Assembly (NCBI RefSeq): GCF_000252855.1
Contig: NC_017045.1
Coordinates: 1,674,001 to 1,738,000, forward strand
Length of the DNA: 64,000 nucleotides
Origin: Riemerella anatipestifer ATCC 11845 = DSM 15868
Lineage (GTDB): Bacteria > Bacteroidota > Bacteroidia > Flavobacteriales > Weeksellaceae
Direction of reading: 5' to 3'
Shown here piece after piece: positions 56,520 through 64,000 of this stretch. The position numbers and the translations under genes were made by a program. The notes under the pieces are model-generated. The model ran no database searches. It had not been told where the DNA came from and worked only from the letters and a program-made list of their open reading frames with translations. Position 1 is the stretch's first letter. Each line of letters starts with the position of its first letter.

Positions 56520-57617
56520 ATGTTGGAGAGCTCATCAAATAAAAAAATATTACTTATTTATCATCCGTGGAGGATGTTTAAAGGAAGTCTCCATGAGCAG
56601 TTAGTGAAGGGGTTGGTTGCACTAGGACTGGATGTTACTTATCTAGATATAGAAAACCCTCCTAAGTTTAAGAATAACTATTTACCAGATAAGTTTAGAA
56701 ATATTTTTGAAAGAATAGTCAGGAAAAATAAACAGTATTATCTAATTGCTGAGAAAAACCATTATAACCGTTTTTTCTATAATAAACTATTTGAGCTGAA
56801 AAAAAAAGGCAAAAAATATGATTATGTTTTAATTATAAAGCCAGAAGAGTACTCTTCAAAGTTGGTAAAACTAGCTTCTGAAATGGGAAATATTACGGTA
56901 GGTTATATTTGGGATGGGCTTAGGTTGTTTTTTAAAAAAAGCCTTGTTAAAAGTGTAAAGCATTTGGATAATATATACTCTTTTGATGTTAGAGATATTA
57001 AAAATCATCCCGACTTAAATATGTCTTTTTGTACTAATTATTATATTCCAGACAATACAGACTTAGTACCATATGATAGCAGAAAAATAGATGTGTTTTA
57101 TGTAGGGGCATTAGCGGGAACTTTGCCTGAACAAAGAAGGGATGTCAAAATAGATAATGTAGCAAAGTATCTTGATGGTAATGTAGAACTTAATATTTTT
57201 GTGTCGCAATCTTTTTTGGAAGGGGATAATAATTTAGTTAAAAATCCCAAGGTGCAGTATATTACTTCTCCCACTAGCATAGAGGAAACTTTACAAAAGA
57301 CTCAAAATAGCAAAATAGTAATAGATATCTGTAAAAAACATCATATTGGTCTTTCTTTTAGGTTTTTTGAATGTATGCTCTATGAAACTAAAATGATTAC
57401 AAATAACACAGATGTTATCAATTATGATTTTTATCATCCAGATAATATTCTAGTGGTAGATTTTGATAATATAGATATTTATGCAGAGGATATAAAAGCA
57501 TTTCAAAGTAAACCATATCATAAATTATCAAAGCAAATTACACGAAAATATGCTTTGGATAATTGGATCAAATATTTATTCAAAGAGCAACCTTATGAGG
57601 AAATTAAACATTTATAA
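56520..57617 (+). CDS. Putative glycosyltransferase (GT-B-like)
   Basis: A 365-residue protein, AT-rich. Beginning KKILLIYHPWRMFKG and then LGLDVTYLDIEN are strands of a Rossmann-like domain. VFYVGALAG (about 193) and a C-terminal HHIGLSFRFFECMLYETKMIT stretch, with Arg and Glu where GT-B enzymes bind the nucleotide, point to a glycosyltransferase of the type found in capsule loci. The family cannot be named. Two bases from the gene before. Confidence 0.6.
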   Translation: MLESSSNKKILLIYHPWRMFKGSLHEQLVKGLVALGLDVTYLDIENPPKFKNNYLPDKFRNIFERIVRKNKQYYLIAEKNHYNRFFYNKLFELKKKGKKYDYVLIIKPEEYSSKLVKLASEMGNITVGYIWDGLRLFFKKSLVKSVKHLDNIYSFDVRDIKNHPDLNMSFCTNYYIPDNTDLVPYDSRKIDVFYVGALAGTLPEQRRDVKIDNVAKYLDGNVELNIFVSQSFLEGDNNLVKNPKVQYITSPTSIEETLQKTQNSKIVIDICKKHHIGLSFRFFECMLYETKMITNNTDVINYDFYHPDNILVVDFDNIDIYAEDIKAFQSKPYHKLSKQITRKYALDNWIKYLFKEQPYEEIKHL

Positions 57618-57620
57618 GAG

Positions 57621-58658
57621 ATGAGTTCGTTAGCAAGAGAAAATAATTTTGATTTTTTGAGGCTACTGTTTGCTTCATCTGTAATAATTTCACACTCTTA
57701 TCCGCTTACGGAAGTTAGAGATAAGGAGATACTTATGGTAATAACCAATGGACAATTGGATTTAGGAGGTTTTTCGGTAGCTTGTTTTTTTATTATTAGT
57801 GGGTATTTAATATATCAGAGCTTGGAAAGAAGTTCCTCTATAAAAAACTATATATGGAAAAGAGTTCTAAGGCTGTATCCAGCTCTTATAGTAATGCTTT
57901 TGCTGACAGTGTCTGTGGTTCCCTTTTTTTATCAAGGGGAAGGATCTATTTTAAATAATACCAGTTATTTCACTTATTTACCAAGACAACTAAGTTTGTA
58001 CAACTTGCAACACAATATCCTTGGAGTTTTTGAAGATCTACCGTATAAAACAATAAATGGTAGTTTGTGGACTATTTGTTATGAATTTACGATGTATATG
58101 CTTTTAGTGCCGTTTTATTTTATTAAATCTAGGTGGAGATTAGGAATGCTACTGATTTTATTTTTTTTGTTTTACTTTCTTTCTATTTTTTTTCCTTTAT
58201 TTTTAAACAACAGACTTTTTTCAAAACTTTTTTTGTTTTCTCCTAATTTTTATAATTTAGGGTGTTTTTTTTCTGCAGGAGCATTACTAACATATTTAAC
58301 TTCAAAAATCAACGGTTCAACTAAATGGTTAATGATAATTATAGGGTTAGTAGCTCTTATAGGAAGTATCTGTTTTGAGCAATATAAACCACTTAAATAT
58401 TTTGTATTACCCTTTGTAGTTATTCTTATTGGGATATCATCTACCCCAATAATAAACAAGGTAGGTAAAACAATAGGAGATAATTCTTATGGTATATACA
58501 TATATGGTTGGCTAGTGCAACAATCAATATTGTATATTTTTGGATTGAATACCTATTATTTAATGTTTTTTAGTCTTGTTATATCTTTTTCATTAGGTTG
58601 GCTATCGTGGCATTTTGTGGAGAAAAAGGCGTTAGAGTATAAAAACTTAATAAGATAA
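57621..58658 (+). CDS. Acyltransferase family 3 (OafA-like) membrane protein
   Basis: A 345-residue, ten-helix membrane acyltransferase. The N-terminal NFDFLRLLFASSVIISHSYPL includes the conserved His that is essential in family 3; ISGYLIYQSLERS and IWKRVLRLYPALIV (Arg-x-x-Arg-x-x-P-like) follow. It would O-acetylate (or otherwise acylate) the glycan. T-runs of eight occur three times between 58161 and 58272; see the rejected list. Confidence 0.88.
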   Translation: MSSLARENNFDFLRLLFASSVIISHSYPLTEVRDKEILMVITNGQLDLGGFSVACFFIISGYLIYQSLERSSSIKNYIWKRVLRLYPALIVMLLLTVSVVPFFYQGEGSILNNTSYFTYLPRQLSLYNLQHNILGVFEDLPYKTINGSLWTICYEFTMYMLLVPFYFIKSRWRLGMLLILFFLFYFLSIFFPLFLNNRLFSKLFLFSPNFYNLGCFFSAGALLTYLTSKINGSTKWLMIIIGLVALIGSICFEQYKPLKYFVLPFVVILIGISSTPIINKVGKTIGDNSYGIYIYGWLVQQSILYIFGLNTYYLMFFSLVISFSLGWLSWHFVEKKALEYKNLIR

Positions 58659-58670
58659 TTAACTAAAGAT

Positions 58671-59471
58671 ATGATACCAAAAAAAATACATTATTGCTGG
58701 TTTGGAAGAGGAGAAAAATCAGATTTTATAAAATTTTGTATTGATTCTTGGAAAAAAATACAGCCTGATTTTGAGATTATTGAATGGAATGAAGATAACT
58801 TTGATGTGTATGGTATTCCCTTTACCAAAGAGGCTTACATGCAAAAAAAATGGGCGTTTGTTTCTGATTACGCTAGAGCTAAAGCTTTATACGAGCATGG
58901 AGGATTTTATCTAGATACAGATATGGAGTTGAGATTGCCATTGAATGATTTTTTACAACATAGAGCTGTGTGTGGATTTGAAATGAAAGGAATTCCTTAC
59001 TCTGCCTTTTGGGCTGTAGAAAAGGGGCATGAGTTAGCTAAAGATATAAAGGAGTATTACGAAAACAAAGATAAGTTTGAGGTTGTTACAAATACTTCCG
59101 TGTTTTCAAAGTTATTGATTGATAAGTATGGAGCAAACGCAGATAATGATAGTTATCAAACCTTAAAGCATGGTGTGATGTTGTATCCGTCAAACTACTT
59201 TTCGTTGGATTTTCCTAAAAACTATGTTGTTCATCATTTTTCAGGCTCGTGGCATGGAGCATGGTCTCAAGAGAAGAATGAATTTAAAAATTTAGTTAAT
59301 GTGTACGGAATAATGAAACTCTTTTTAGATATTCCAAATGCTAAAAAAGAAGTAAAAAATGTTGTTTATAATCACGAATTGATGGATATAGATAAATTTT
59401 TGAATCAAATTCCACTAAGTTATATTTTAAGATATATAAAGAAACAGATATTAAAGAAAATAGGGTTGTAA
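58671..59471 (+). CDS. Glycosyltransferase family 32-like (DXD sugar transferase)
   Basis: A 266-residue protein. IPKKIHYCWFGRGEKSDF at the start and the GFYLDTDMEL DXD motif (about 84-89) fit the GT32/OCH1-like glycosyltransferases common in capsule loci. FVSDYARAKALYEHGG is their conserved stretch just before. A retaining transferase using a nucleotide sugar is expected. A basic C-terminus. Confidence 0.88.
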   Translation: MIPKKIHYCWFGRGEKSDFIKFCIDSWKKIQPDFEIIEWNEDNFDVYGIPFTKEAYMQKKWAFVSDYARAKALYEHGGFYLDTDMELRLPLNDFLQHRAVCGFEMKGIPYSAFWAVEKGHELAKDIKEYYENKDKFEVVTNTSVFSKLLIDKYGANADNDSYQTLKHGVMLYPSNYFSLDFPKNYVVHHFSGSWHGAWSQEKNEFKNLVNVYGIMKLFLDIPNAKKEVKNVVYNHELMDIDKFLNQIPLSYILRYIKKQILKKIGL

Positions 59472-59476
59472 AATAG

Positions 59477-60163
59477 ATGATAATAGGTAATGGGCTTATT
59501 GCTTCTTTATTTAAAGAAGCGGATTTGGACAATGTTATATTTTTTGCTTCGGGGGTTTCTAACTCTTTGGAGACGAGCTTAGCTCAATTCCAGCGGGAAG
59601 AAGAACTTGTAAGAAGAACAATGGAAGAGAATTTAGATAAGATATTTCTTTACTTTTCTACTTGTAGTATTTACGATTCCTCCAAGGCGGAGAGTCCTTA
59701 TGTTTTACATAAACTTAAAATGGAGCAAGTGGTTGTAGAAACTTGTTCTCAATATTTGATTTTAAGACTAAGTAATGTGGTGGGAAAAGGAGGGAATCCT
59801 AACTTGTTAATGAACTACCTTGTAAACTCCGTGAAACGAGGGGAGGTAATAAATGTTCATACAAAGGCGACAAGAAATTTGATAGATGCAGAAGATGTTA
59901 AGGCTGTTGTATTTAATTTACTCAAACAAAAACAGCTTAATAGAGTTGTTAATTTAGCCTACATAGATAATTATACTATTATTGAAATACTAGAGATATT
60001 AGAAAGTGTTATCAAGCTTAAACCAAATCTTAACTTGATAAAGGCAGGGGCAGGCTATCCAATTAGTATTTCAAGTGAAGTAGAAAACTATTTTGTAGAA
60101 AACAGTCTTAATAACAAACATTTGTACTTGAAAAATATTTTGTCCAAATATTATCTTTCGTAG
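59477..60163 (+). CDS. NAD-dependent sugar-nucleotide epimerase/reductase (SDR)
   Basis: A 228-residue, short extended-SDR protein. The start IIGNGLIASLFKEA binds the cofactor loosely (G-x-G-x-x-A). YFSTCSIYDSS is the region of the catalytic Ser, SPYVLHKLKMEQVV the Tyr-x-x-x-Lys, and ILRLSNVVGKGGNPNL the substrate loop. The protein is shorter than RmlD/GalE by some 70 residues, and the N-terminus lacks the second half of the Rossmann turn, so its product is not clear. Its 3' end overlaps the convergent glycosyltransferase gene by 13 bases. Confidence 0.75.
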   Translation: MIIGNGLIASLFKEADLDNVIFFASGVSNSLETSLAQFQREEELVRRTMEENLDKIFLYFSTCSIYDSSKAESPYVLHKLKMEQVVVETCSQYLILRLSNVVGKGGNPNLLMNYLVNSVKRGEVINVHTKATRNLIDAEDVKAVVFNLLKQKQLNRVVNLAYIDNYTIIEILEILESVIKLKPNLNLIKAGAGYPISISSEVENYFVENSLNNKHLYLKNILSKYYLS

Positions 60164-61167
60164 CGGTACTTAAAAATCTTCATACCAAGCCAGGTAGGTA
60201 GACTATTAAGAAAATCTTTCTTCTTAGTGTTAATGGTAAAGCTAGTGGAGAAGTAGTCTAATAGGCTCAAAGAAGCTAATGTTTTGTAATTAGAGTAACT
60301 CTCCTTCCAAAGAGTTTCGTTTTTTTGAGCCTTCCAATTCATTAGTAAGGTGGTGGCTTTATAGTTGGTAAGGTATTTTAAAATGAGATTCTTTCTTTCT
60401 TTTTTGGTTTCATCCTGTAAAGCTTTATCAATGTGTTGTCCTATGGTAAACCAGTTATCAAAGTGTTTTTTGTTACGGTTATGTATAACTGATTTTTGGT
60501 GTAGATAATAAAAATAGGTGTATTTGTCTTGTGGTAAGAATGCTATACTTTCAATTACTAATGCTGTTTGAAAACTTTGTAATTCATCTTGTGCGAAAAG
60601 CCCTTTTGTGAAATAAAGAGAATGTTTCTTTAAGAAATTTAAATTAATTAATTTATTCCAAGAGGAACTTGGATATTCTCCTTTTGAGAAGCTTTTGAAA
60701 ATATTATCATTGCCTCTGATTATATTTTTTTTGGACTTGGTTTTAAATGTATTTTGTTCTTTACCTGTTTCAAGATTGATGGTTCTTGTATTGCCTACAA
60801 CTATATCCACAGATTCTTTTTCTGCTATTTTTATTAGTGCTTCTATACAGTTGGGCGTAATGGCATCGTCACTATCTAAGAAAAAAAGATATTTTCCTTG
60901 AGCGGTATCAATCCCTTTGTTTCTAACAACAGATAGACCAGAGTTTTCCTCCAAATGATAGATTTTCCAATTATTGAGTCGGTGTTTAGAAATAAAGTCT
61001 TCTGCAATTTTTACAGAGTTATCAGGTGTCTGGTCATTTATGAGGGTAACTTCCAAGTTTGGATAAGTTTGGTGTAATACCGATTGCAAACACTTTTCTA
61101 AAAAATCTTCACATTTAAAAATAGGAATAGATATTGTAACCAAAGGAATTGATGTTCTATTTTGCAT
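60151..61167 (-). CDS. Glycosyltransferase family 2, on the opposite strand
   Basis: A 338-residue GT-A enzyme: VTISIPIFKCEDFLEKCLQSVL, LINDQTPDNS, FFLDSDDAITP (DXD-like) and SWNKLINLNFLK. It has its own TATTTTTG box (minus strand, 61182-61189) 15 bases before the ATG. It is the only minus-strand gene inside the plus-strand glycan cluster. Its GC content is somewhat higher, so it may have been acquired separately. Confidence 0.87.
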   Translation of the reverse strand: MQNRTSIPLVTISIPIFKCEDFLEKCLQSVLHQTYPNLEVTLINDQTPDNSVKIAEDFISKHRLNNWKIYHLEENSGLSVVRNKGIDTAQGKYLFFLDSDDAITPNCIEALIKIAEKESVDIVVGNTRTINLETGKEQNTFKTKSKKNIIRGNDNIFKSFSKGEYPSSSWNKLINLNFLKKHSLYFTKGLFAQDELQSFQTALVIESIAFLPQDKYTYFYYLHQKSVIHNRNKKHFDNWFTIGQHIDKALQDETKKERKNLILKYLTNYKATTLLMNWKAQKNETLWKESYSNYKTLASLSLLDYFSTSFTINTKKKDFLNSLPTWLGMKIFKYRYER

Positions 61168-61181
61168 AGATTTGTTTTTAG

Positions 61182-61210
61182 CAAAAATACGATTATTTTT
61201 TATACATTTG
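61182..61210. promoter_or_regulatory. Divergent promoter boxes inside the glycan locus
   Basis: TATTTTTG on the minus strand (61182-61189) for the family 2 transferase and TACATTTG on the plus strand (61203-61210) for the hexapeptide acyltransferase; 13 bases between them. Confidence 0.55.
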
Positions 61211-61229
61211 TAAGTGTTAAACTATACTA

Positions 61230-61757
61230 ATGAACTTGTTTTCGAGACTTATTTATTTTTTAATTAAATATCCCAATTTAAAAAAAATAGAAAGATATTC
61301 GTCAAATTTAAAATTTGGGGACTTTTGTAATTTTTCTTTTTATCCTAGCCTAAAAAATGTTAAGTTAGGAAATGGTATTAGTATTAGAAATTATTGCAAT
61401 GTTTTGGTGGGGAATGAGGCACAGCTAATAATAGGGGATAATGTATTTATGAATAATTATTGTTCTATCAATTGTTTAGATGAGATAGAAATAGGAGAAA
61501 ACACTTTATTTGGAGAGGGAGTGAAACTTTATGACCATAACCATCAACATACAAAAGGAAAAGTAGAACATCACATTTTTACTAAAGCACCTATAAAAAT
61601 AGGTAGAAATTGCTGGCTTGGGAGTAATGTGTCTGTATTAAAAGGAGTTACTGTTGGGGATAATGTGATAATAGGAGCAGGGTGTATCATATACAAGGAT
61701 ATCCCTGCAAATAGTATTGTGATTAATAAACAAGAGCTAATGGTAAAATCAGTGTGA
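61230..61757 (+). CDS. Hexapeptide-repeat acyltransferase (WcaF/CatB type)
   Basis: A 175-residue left-handed beta-helix O-acetyltransferase. Hexapeptide repeats run from about 38, IIGDNVFMNNYCSINCLD to FGEGVKLYDHNHQHT (catalytic His in DHNH), then IKIGRNCWLGSNVSVLKGVTVG. It adds an acetyl group to a sugar of the glycan. It overlaps the next gene's possible GTG start by four bases. Confidence 0.9.
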   Translation: MNLFSRLIYFLIKYPNLKKIERYSSNLKFGDFCNFSFYPSLKNVKLGNGISIRNYCNVLVGNEAQLIIGDNVFMNNYCSINCLDEIEIGENTLFGEGVKLYDHNHQHTKGKVEHHIFTKAPIKIGRNCWLGSNVSVLKGVTVGDNVIIGAGCIIYKDIPANSIVINKQELMVKSV

Positions 61758-61762
61758 TTAGT

Positions 61763-62734
61763 ATGAATGTAAGTTTTCCTACAATATCTGTTGTAATGTC
61801 TGTGTATAATGCAGAGGAATATTTGGCAGAAGCAATAGACTCTATTCTTAATCAGACATATAGTGATTTTGAATTTATTATCATTGATGATTGTTCTACA
61901 GACTCTTCCTTTGCTATATTAGAAGAATATGCCACTAAAGATTCCAGGATAAAGTTATTGCAAAAGAAAGAAAATAAGGGAACTCAAGGATTTATTGAAA
62001 ATTTGAATTGGGGACTTGAGGAAGCTAGGGGTAAATACATTGCAAGGATGGATGCAGATGATATTAGCCATCCTACTAGATTTGAACAGCAAGTAGATTT
62101 TTTAGATAACAATCCAAATGTTTTTATTATAGGCGCTCAATTAGATTTAATAAACGAGAAAAATGAAATAATAGGAGAAAAGTTAGCTAGCACTGACAAT
62201 GAGGAAATTCAAGAGCGAATGCTTAAAACAATACAGCTATTTCATCCTGTTATTATGTTCAGAAATGAAGGTTTAAGGTATAGGGACAAGGTTTGGTATT
62301 GTGAGGATTATGAGCTGTATCTTCGTTTGATGTCAAAACAAAAAAAGATGGCTAATTTACCAATTAAATTATTGAAATATAGGGTTTTAGGTGGTTCTAT
62401 ATCAAGAAAAGGGAGTAAGTTTATTAAATACATGTTTCTATCTAAAGCCTTTGAAATGTATTATGAAAGACAAAAAACAGGAAAAGATACTTACGAACAA
62501 ATTAATCCCTACGCTTATGTAAATATACATAATATAGATTATAAAAATTCTATGCAAGAAATGGAACAAGCTGCAAGGGCTTGTTTAAAATATAAATTCA
62601 GGGAAGAATTGGTAGATCTAGTGAAAAAACAAAAAAAGTTTTATCCTAATGAGAAGTTTGGATTTTATTCTTTGGTAAGTAAGCTACCACCGAATTTATT
62701 TAATCTCTGTTGTAGAATCTTAAATCAGATATAG
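61763..62734 (+). CDS. Glycosyltransferase family 2
   Basis: 323 residues from the ATG at 61763; a GTG at 61754, overlapping the previous stop, is the alternative start. GT-A motifs: TISVVMSVYNAEEYLAEAID, IIDDCSTDSSF, ARMDADDISHP. Inverting transferase of unknown sugar. The C-terminal 90 residues are basic. Part of the second plus-strand run. Confidence 0.9.
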   Translation: MNVSFPTISVVMSVYNAEEYLAEAIDSILNQTYSDFEFIIIDDCSTDSSFAILEEYATKDSRIKLLQKKENKGTQGFIENLNWGLEEARGKYIARMDADDISHPTRFEQQVDFLDNNPNVFIIGAQLDLINEKNEIIGEKLASTDNEEIQERMLKTIQLFHPVIMFRNEGLRYRDKVWYCEDYELYLRLMSKQKKMANLPIKLLKYRVLGGSISRKGSKFIKYMFLSKAFEMYYERQKTGKDTYEQINPYAYVNIHNIDYKNSMQEMEQAARACLKYKFREELVDLVKKQKKFYPNEKFGFYSLVSKLPPNLFNLCCRILNQI

Positions 62735-62746
62735 CATAGAATAAAA

Positions 62747-63769
62747 ATGGATATATTAATAAAATCATTCAATAGACCATATTATTTGGATCGTGCGATT
62801 TATAGTTTGAAAAAGTATCTGGTGGGTAATTATACTATTACAATTTTAGATGATGGTACACCTCAAAAGTATTTGGATAAAATACTCAATAAATATCCAG
62901 ATGTTATATTAAAGAGAAATGAAAAAGCAGACTTAAAATCAAAAGCTATTGAAAATAATATAAAAGAAGGGACGGGTATAAATGGATTTATAATACCTGT
63001 AGATTTATGGAAAGGAGCTGTTGAAAAAGCTTCCGAATATTTTGTGATGACAGAGGATGATGTATGGTTGACGGAGGAAATAGATTTGATGGAAGTTGAA
63101 AAAACTCTAAAGTTTCATGAGGTTTCTTTGCTTAAAGTAGGATGGATAAGTAATAGGAAGGTTAATGCTTTTTTACGAGATACCATAAATGAGGAAATAG
63201 TTGCGTTGGAGCCTAACTTTTGGGTAGCAGGTAGGTGGTTTATGCACGCTGTTATTAAGAATAAATATCGTCTTTTTTCTTTGTTATATAGACTCAAGTT
63301 GGTGGATAGAAATACATATAATGATTATTGGATAATGAACTCTCTTTTAATGGGTATTTACAAAAAGGAGTATTGGCTATTTTTGTGGGATAAAATAGAG
63401 GGGAGAGTTGATGAACAGATGCAGATTATTAATGCTACACAATGGTATAGGAAAAATAAGAGAAATAAATTTAATTATACAAAATTTAAAAATCTTAGAA
63501 TGAGTACAACTTTTGTGTCTTCTGCTACAAACTCATATCATCAGTATGGGATTGATTGTGATATTAATTTTTTTAATTATATAATGAACGAGGAATGGTA
63601 TAGTGGAAATTTTAATTCCCTCCAAAATTTCCCTAAAGATATTTCAGAAGATTATTATATATCTTTTTTAAATAAACATAACAATAATAGATGCCTCCCT
63701 GAAAATTGGAAAGCGTGGGCAGACAAATTTAAAGAACAATATAGGAGACAAGATGTAGTTGTTGATTAG
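62747..63769 (+). CDS. Putative glycosyltransferase (GT-A-like)
   Basis: A 340-residue protein. DILIKSFNRPYYLDRAIYSL and ITILDDGTPQKYLDK open it like a family 2 enzyme; the metal site may be FVMTEDDVWLTEEID (about 100). The rest has no close match to a known family. Trp-rich middle part (WVAGRWFMHAVI). Twelve bases after the gene before. The last gene of the plus-strand run; a minus-strand gene end follows. Confidence 0.7.
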   Translation: MDILIKSFNRPYYLDRAIYSLKKYLVGNYTITILDDGTPQKYLDKILNKYPDVILKRNEKADLKSKAIENNIKEGTGINGFIIPVDLWKGAVEKASEYFVMTEDDVWLTEEIDLMEVEKTLKFHEVSLLKVGWISNRKVNAFLRDTINEEIVALEPNFWVAGRWFMHAVIKNKYRLFSLLYRLKLVDRNTYNDYWIMNSLLMGIYKKEYWLFLWDKIEGRVDEQMQIINATQWYRKNKRNKFNYTKFKNLRMSTTFVSSATNSYHQYGIDCDINFFNYIMNEEWYSGNFNSLQNFPKDISEDYYISFLNKHNNNRCLPENWKAWADKFKEQYRRQDVVVD

Positions 63770-63777
63770 AGAAAAGA

Positions 63778-63824
63778 TTTGCTTAAACTTTATACACTTT
63801 GTAATACACTACTAACCAAGGGTT
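63778..63824 (-). repeat. Degenerate copy of the downstream gene's 3' end
   Basis: About three quarters of the 47 bases match 63887-63933, the 3' end of the minus-strand gene below. Read on the minus strand it ends Trp-Leu-(x4)-Lys-Val-Tyr-Lys-Val-stop, against Trp-Leu-Lys-(x4)-Ile-Tyr-Lys-Ile-stop for the true gene. It looks like a relic of an earlier gene end, left by recombination. Confidence 0.5.
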
Positions 63825-63891
63825 CACTTTTAAAAAAGTTAAACCTTCGGTAATTTTAACTTACACACTTTACGGGGTAGTGTCTATTTGC

Positions 63892-64000
63892 TTAAATTTT
63901 ATATATATTGTCAAAATCTTTTAACCAAGTGTTATGATAGGAGGATAGTTTACCATAACTATTGTCTAGGATAACAACCTCTTTCCCCATTAATACAGCC
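63892..64000 (-). CDS. Polysaccharide pyruvyltransferase-like protein, C-terminal end only
   Basis: The last 35 codons of a minus-strand gene that starts outside the window. The tail AVLMGKEVVILDNSYGKLSS followed by YHNTW-LKDF is typical of polysaccharide pyruvyltransferases, in which the Asn-Ser-Tyr-Gly-Lys stretch lies near the end. It suggests pyruvate ketals on the glycan. The stop is TAA at 63892-63894. Confidence 0.6.
   Translation of the reverse strand, partial: AVLMGKEVVILDNSYGKLSSYHNTWLKDFDNIYKI

Noticed and set aside
58161-58272. Three T8 tracts in the acyltransferase gene as phase-variable homopolymers
   Set aside because: They encode Phe codons in membrane helices in a very AT-rich gene, where TTT runs are expected. 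All are in frame and the tracts are short.

Overview
The window reads as chromosomal DNA of a low-GC flavobacterium, most likely in the Weeksellaceae (Chryseobacterium/Riemerella group). The evidence is: Bacteroidota-type promoters (TTG, about 19 nt, TAnnTTTG) ahead of many genes; a type IX secretion C-terminal sorting domain; GLPGLI, DUF6175, DUF5103 and DUF1573 family proteins; a str operon ordered rpsL-rpsG-fusA-rpsJ; and weak Shine-Dalgarno signals. The species cannot be fixed from the sequence alone.

Layout. 1-9,000: a truncated gene at the left edge, a YkgJ-type Cys-cluster protein, a structured intergenic element, katG, a PaiA-like acetyltransferase, an rRNA methyltransferase, rmuC, pncB and dps. 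8,640-8,880 is a compact promoter / TTCC-tetranucleotide repeat / terminator unit. 9,000-13,700: a hypothetical gene with an in-frame TGA, then a tight four-gene operon of exported proteins (predicted outer-membrane barrel protein, lipoprotein, DUF6175-like protein, helical-repeat protein) of unknown function. 13,800-17,250: the str ribosomal operon. 17,300-19,500: a visibly GC-richer segment with a frameshifted GLUG-repeat/T9SS-sorted surface protein, G/C-run inverted repeats and a small coiled-coil protein. 19,600-24,000: a small exported Cys-containing protein, three GLPGLI paralogues and a DUF5103 protein. 24,000-41,996 is housekeeping: hemH, a NifU-type Fe-S protein, gamma-carbonic anhydrase, a PIF1-like helicase, lnt, uvrC, a CDF transporter, coaE, ruvB, ferritin, a Nudix hydrolase, xerD, dCMP deaminase and enoyl-CoA hydratase. 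42,000-48,000: an aldo/keto reductase, katA divergent from oxyR, metK behind a SAM-II-type riboswitch, and sod. 48,000-54,300: nusB, a DUF1573 lipoprotein, yajC, a split ThrE exporter, an SDR, cysS and folE. 54,340-64,000: an AT-rich cell-surface polysaccharide locus (glf, several glycosyltransferases, two acyltransferases, a nucleotide-sugar reductase) ending in the 3' end of a probable pyruvyltransferase gene on the minus strand.

How they work together. Oxidative-stress and iron genes recur (katG, dps, katA, oxyR, sod, ferritin, hemH, nfu). dps and katG carry OxyR-like CTAT-N7-ATAG elements upstream, so a local OxyR regulon is plausible. The polysaccharide locus would build a galactofuranose-containing, acylated and possibly pyruvylated surface glycan. 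Many open frames have an apparent TTG start lying inside a TAnnTTTG promoter box; in those cases the start was moved to the next ATG/GTG, and several of these mRNAs look leaderless or nearly so.
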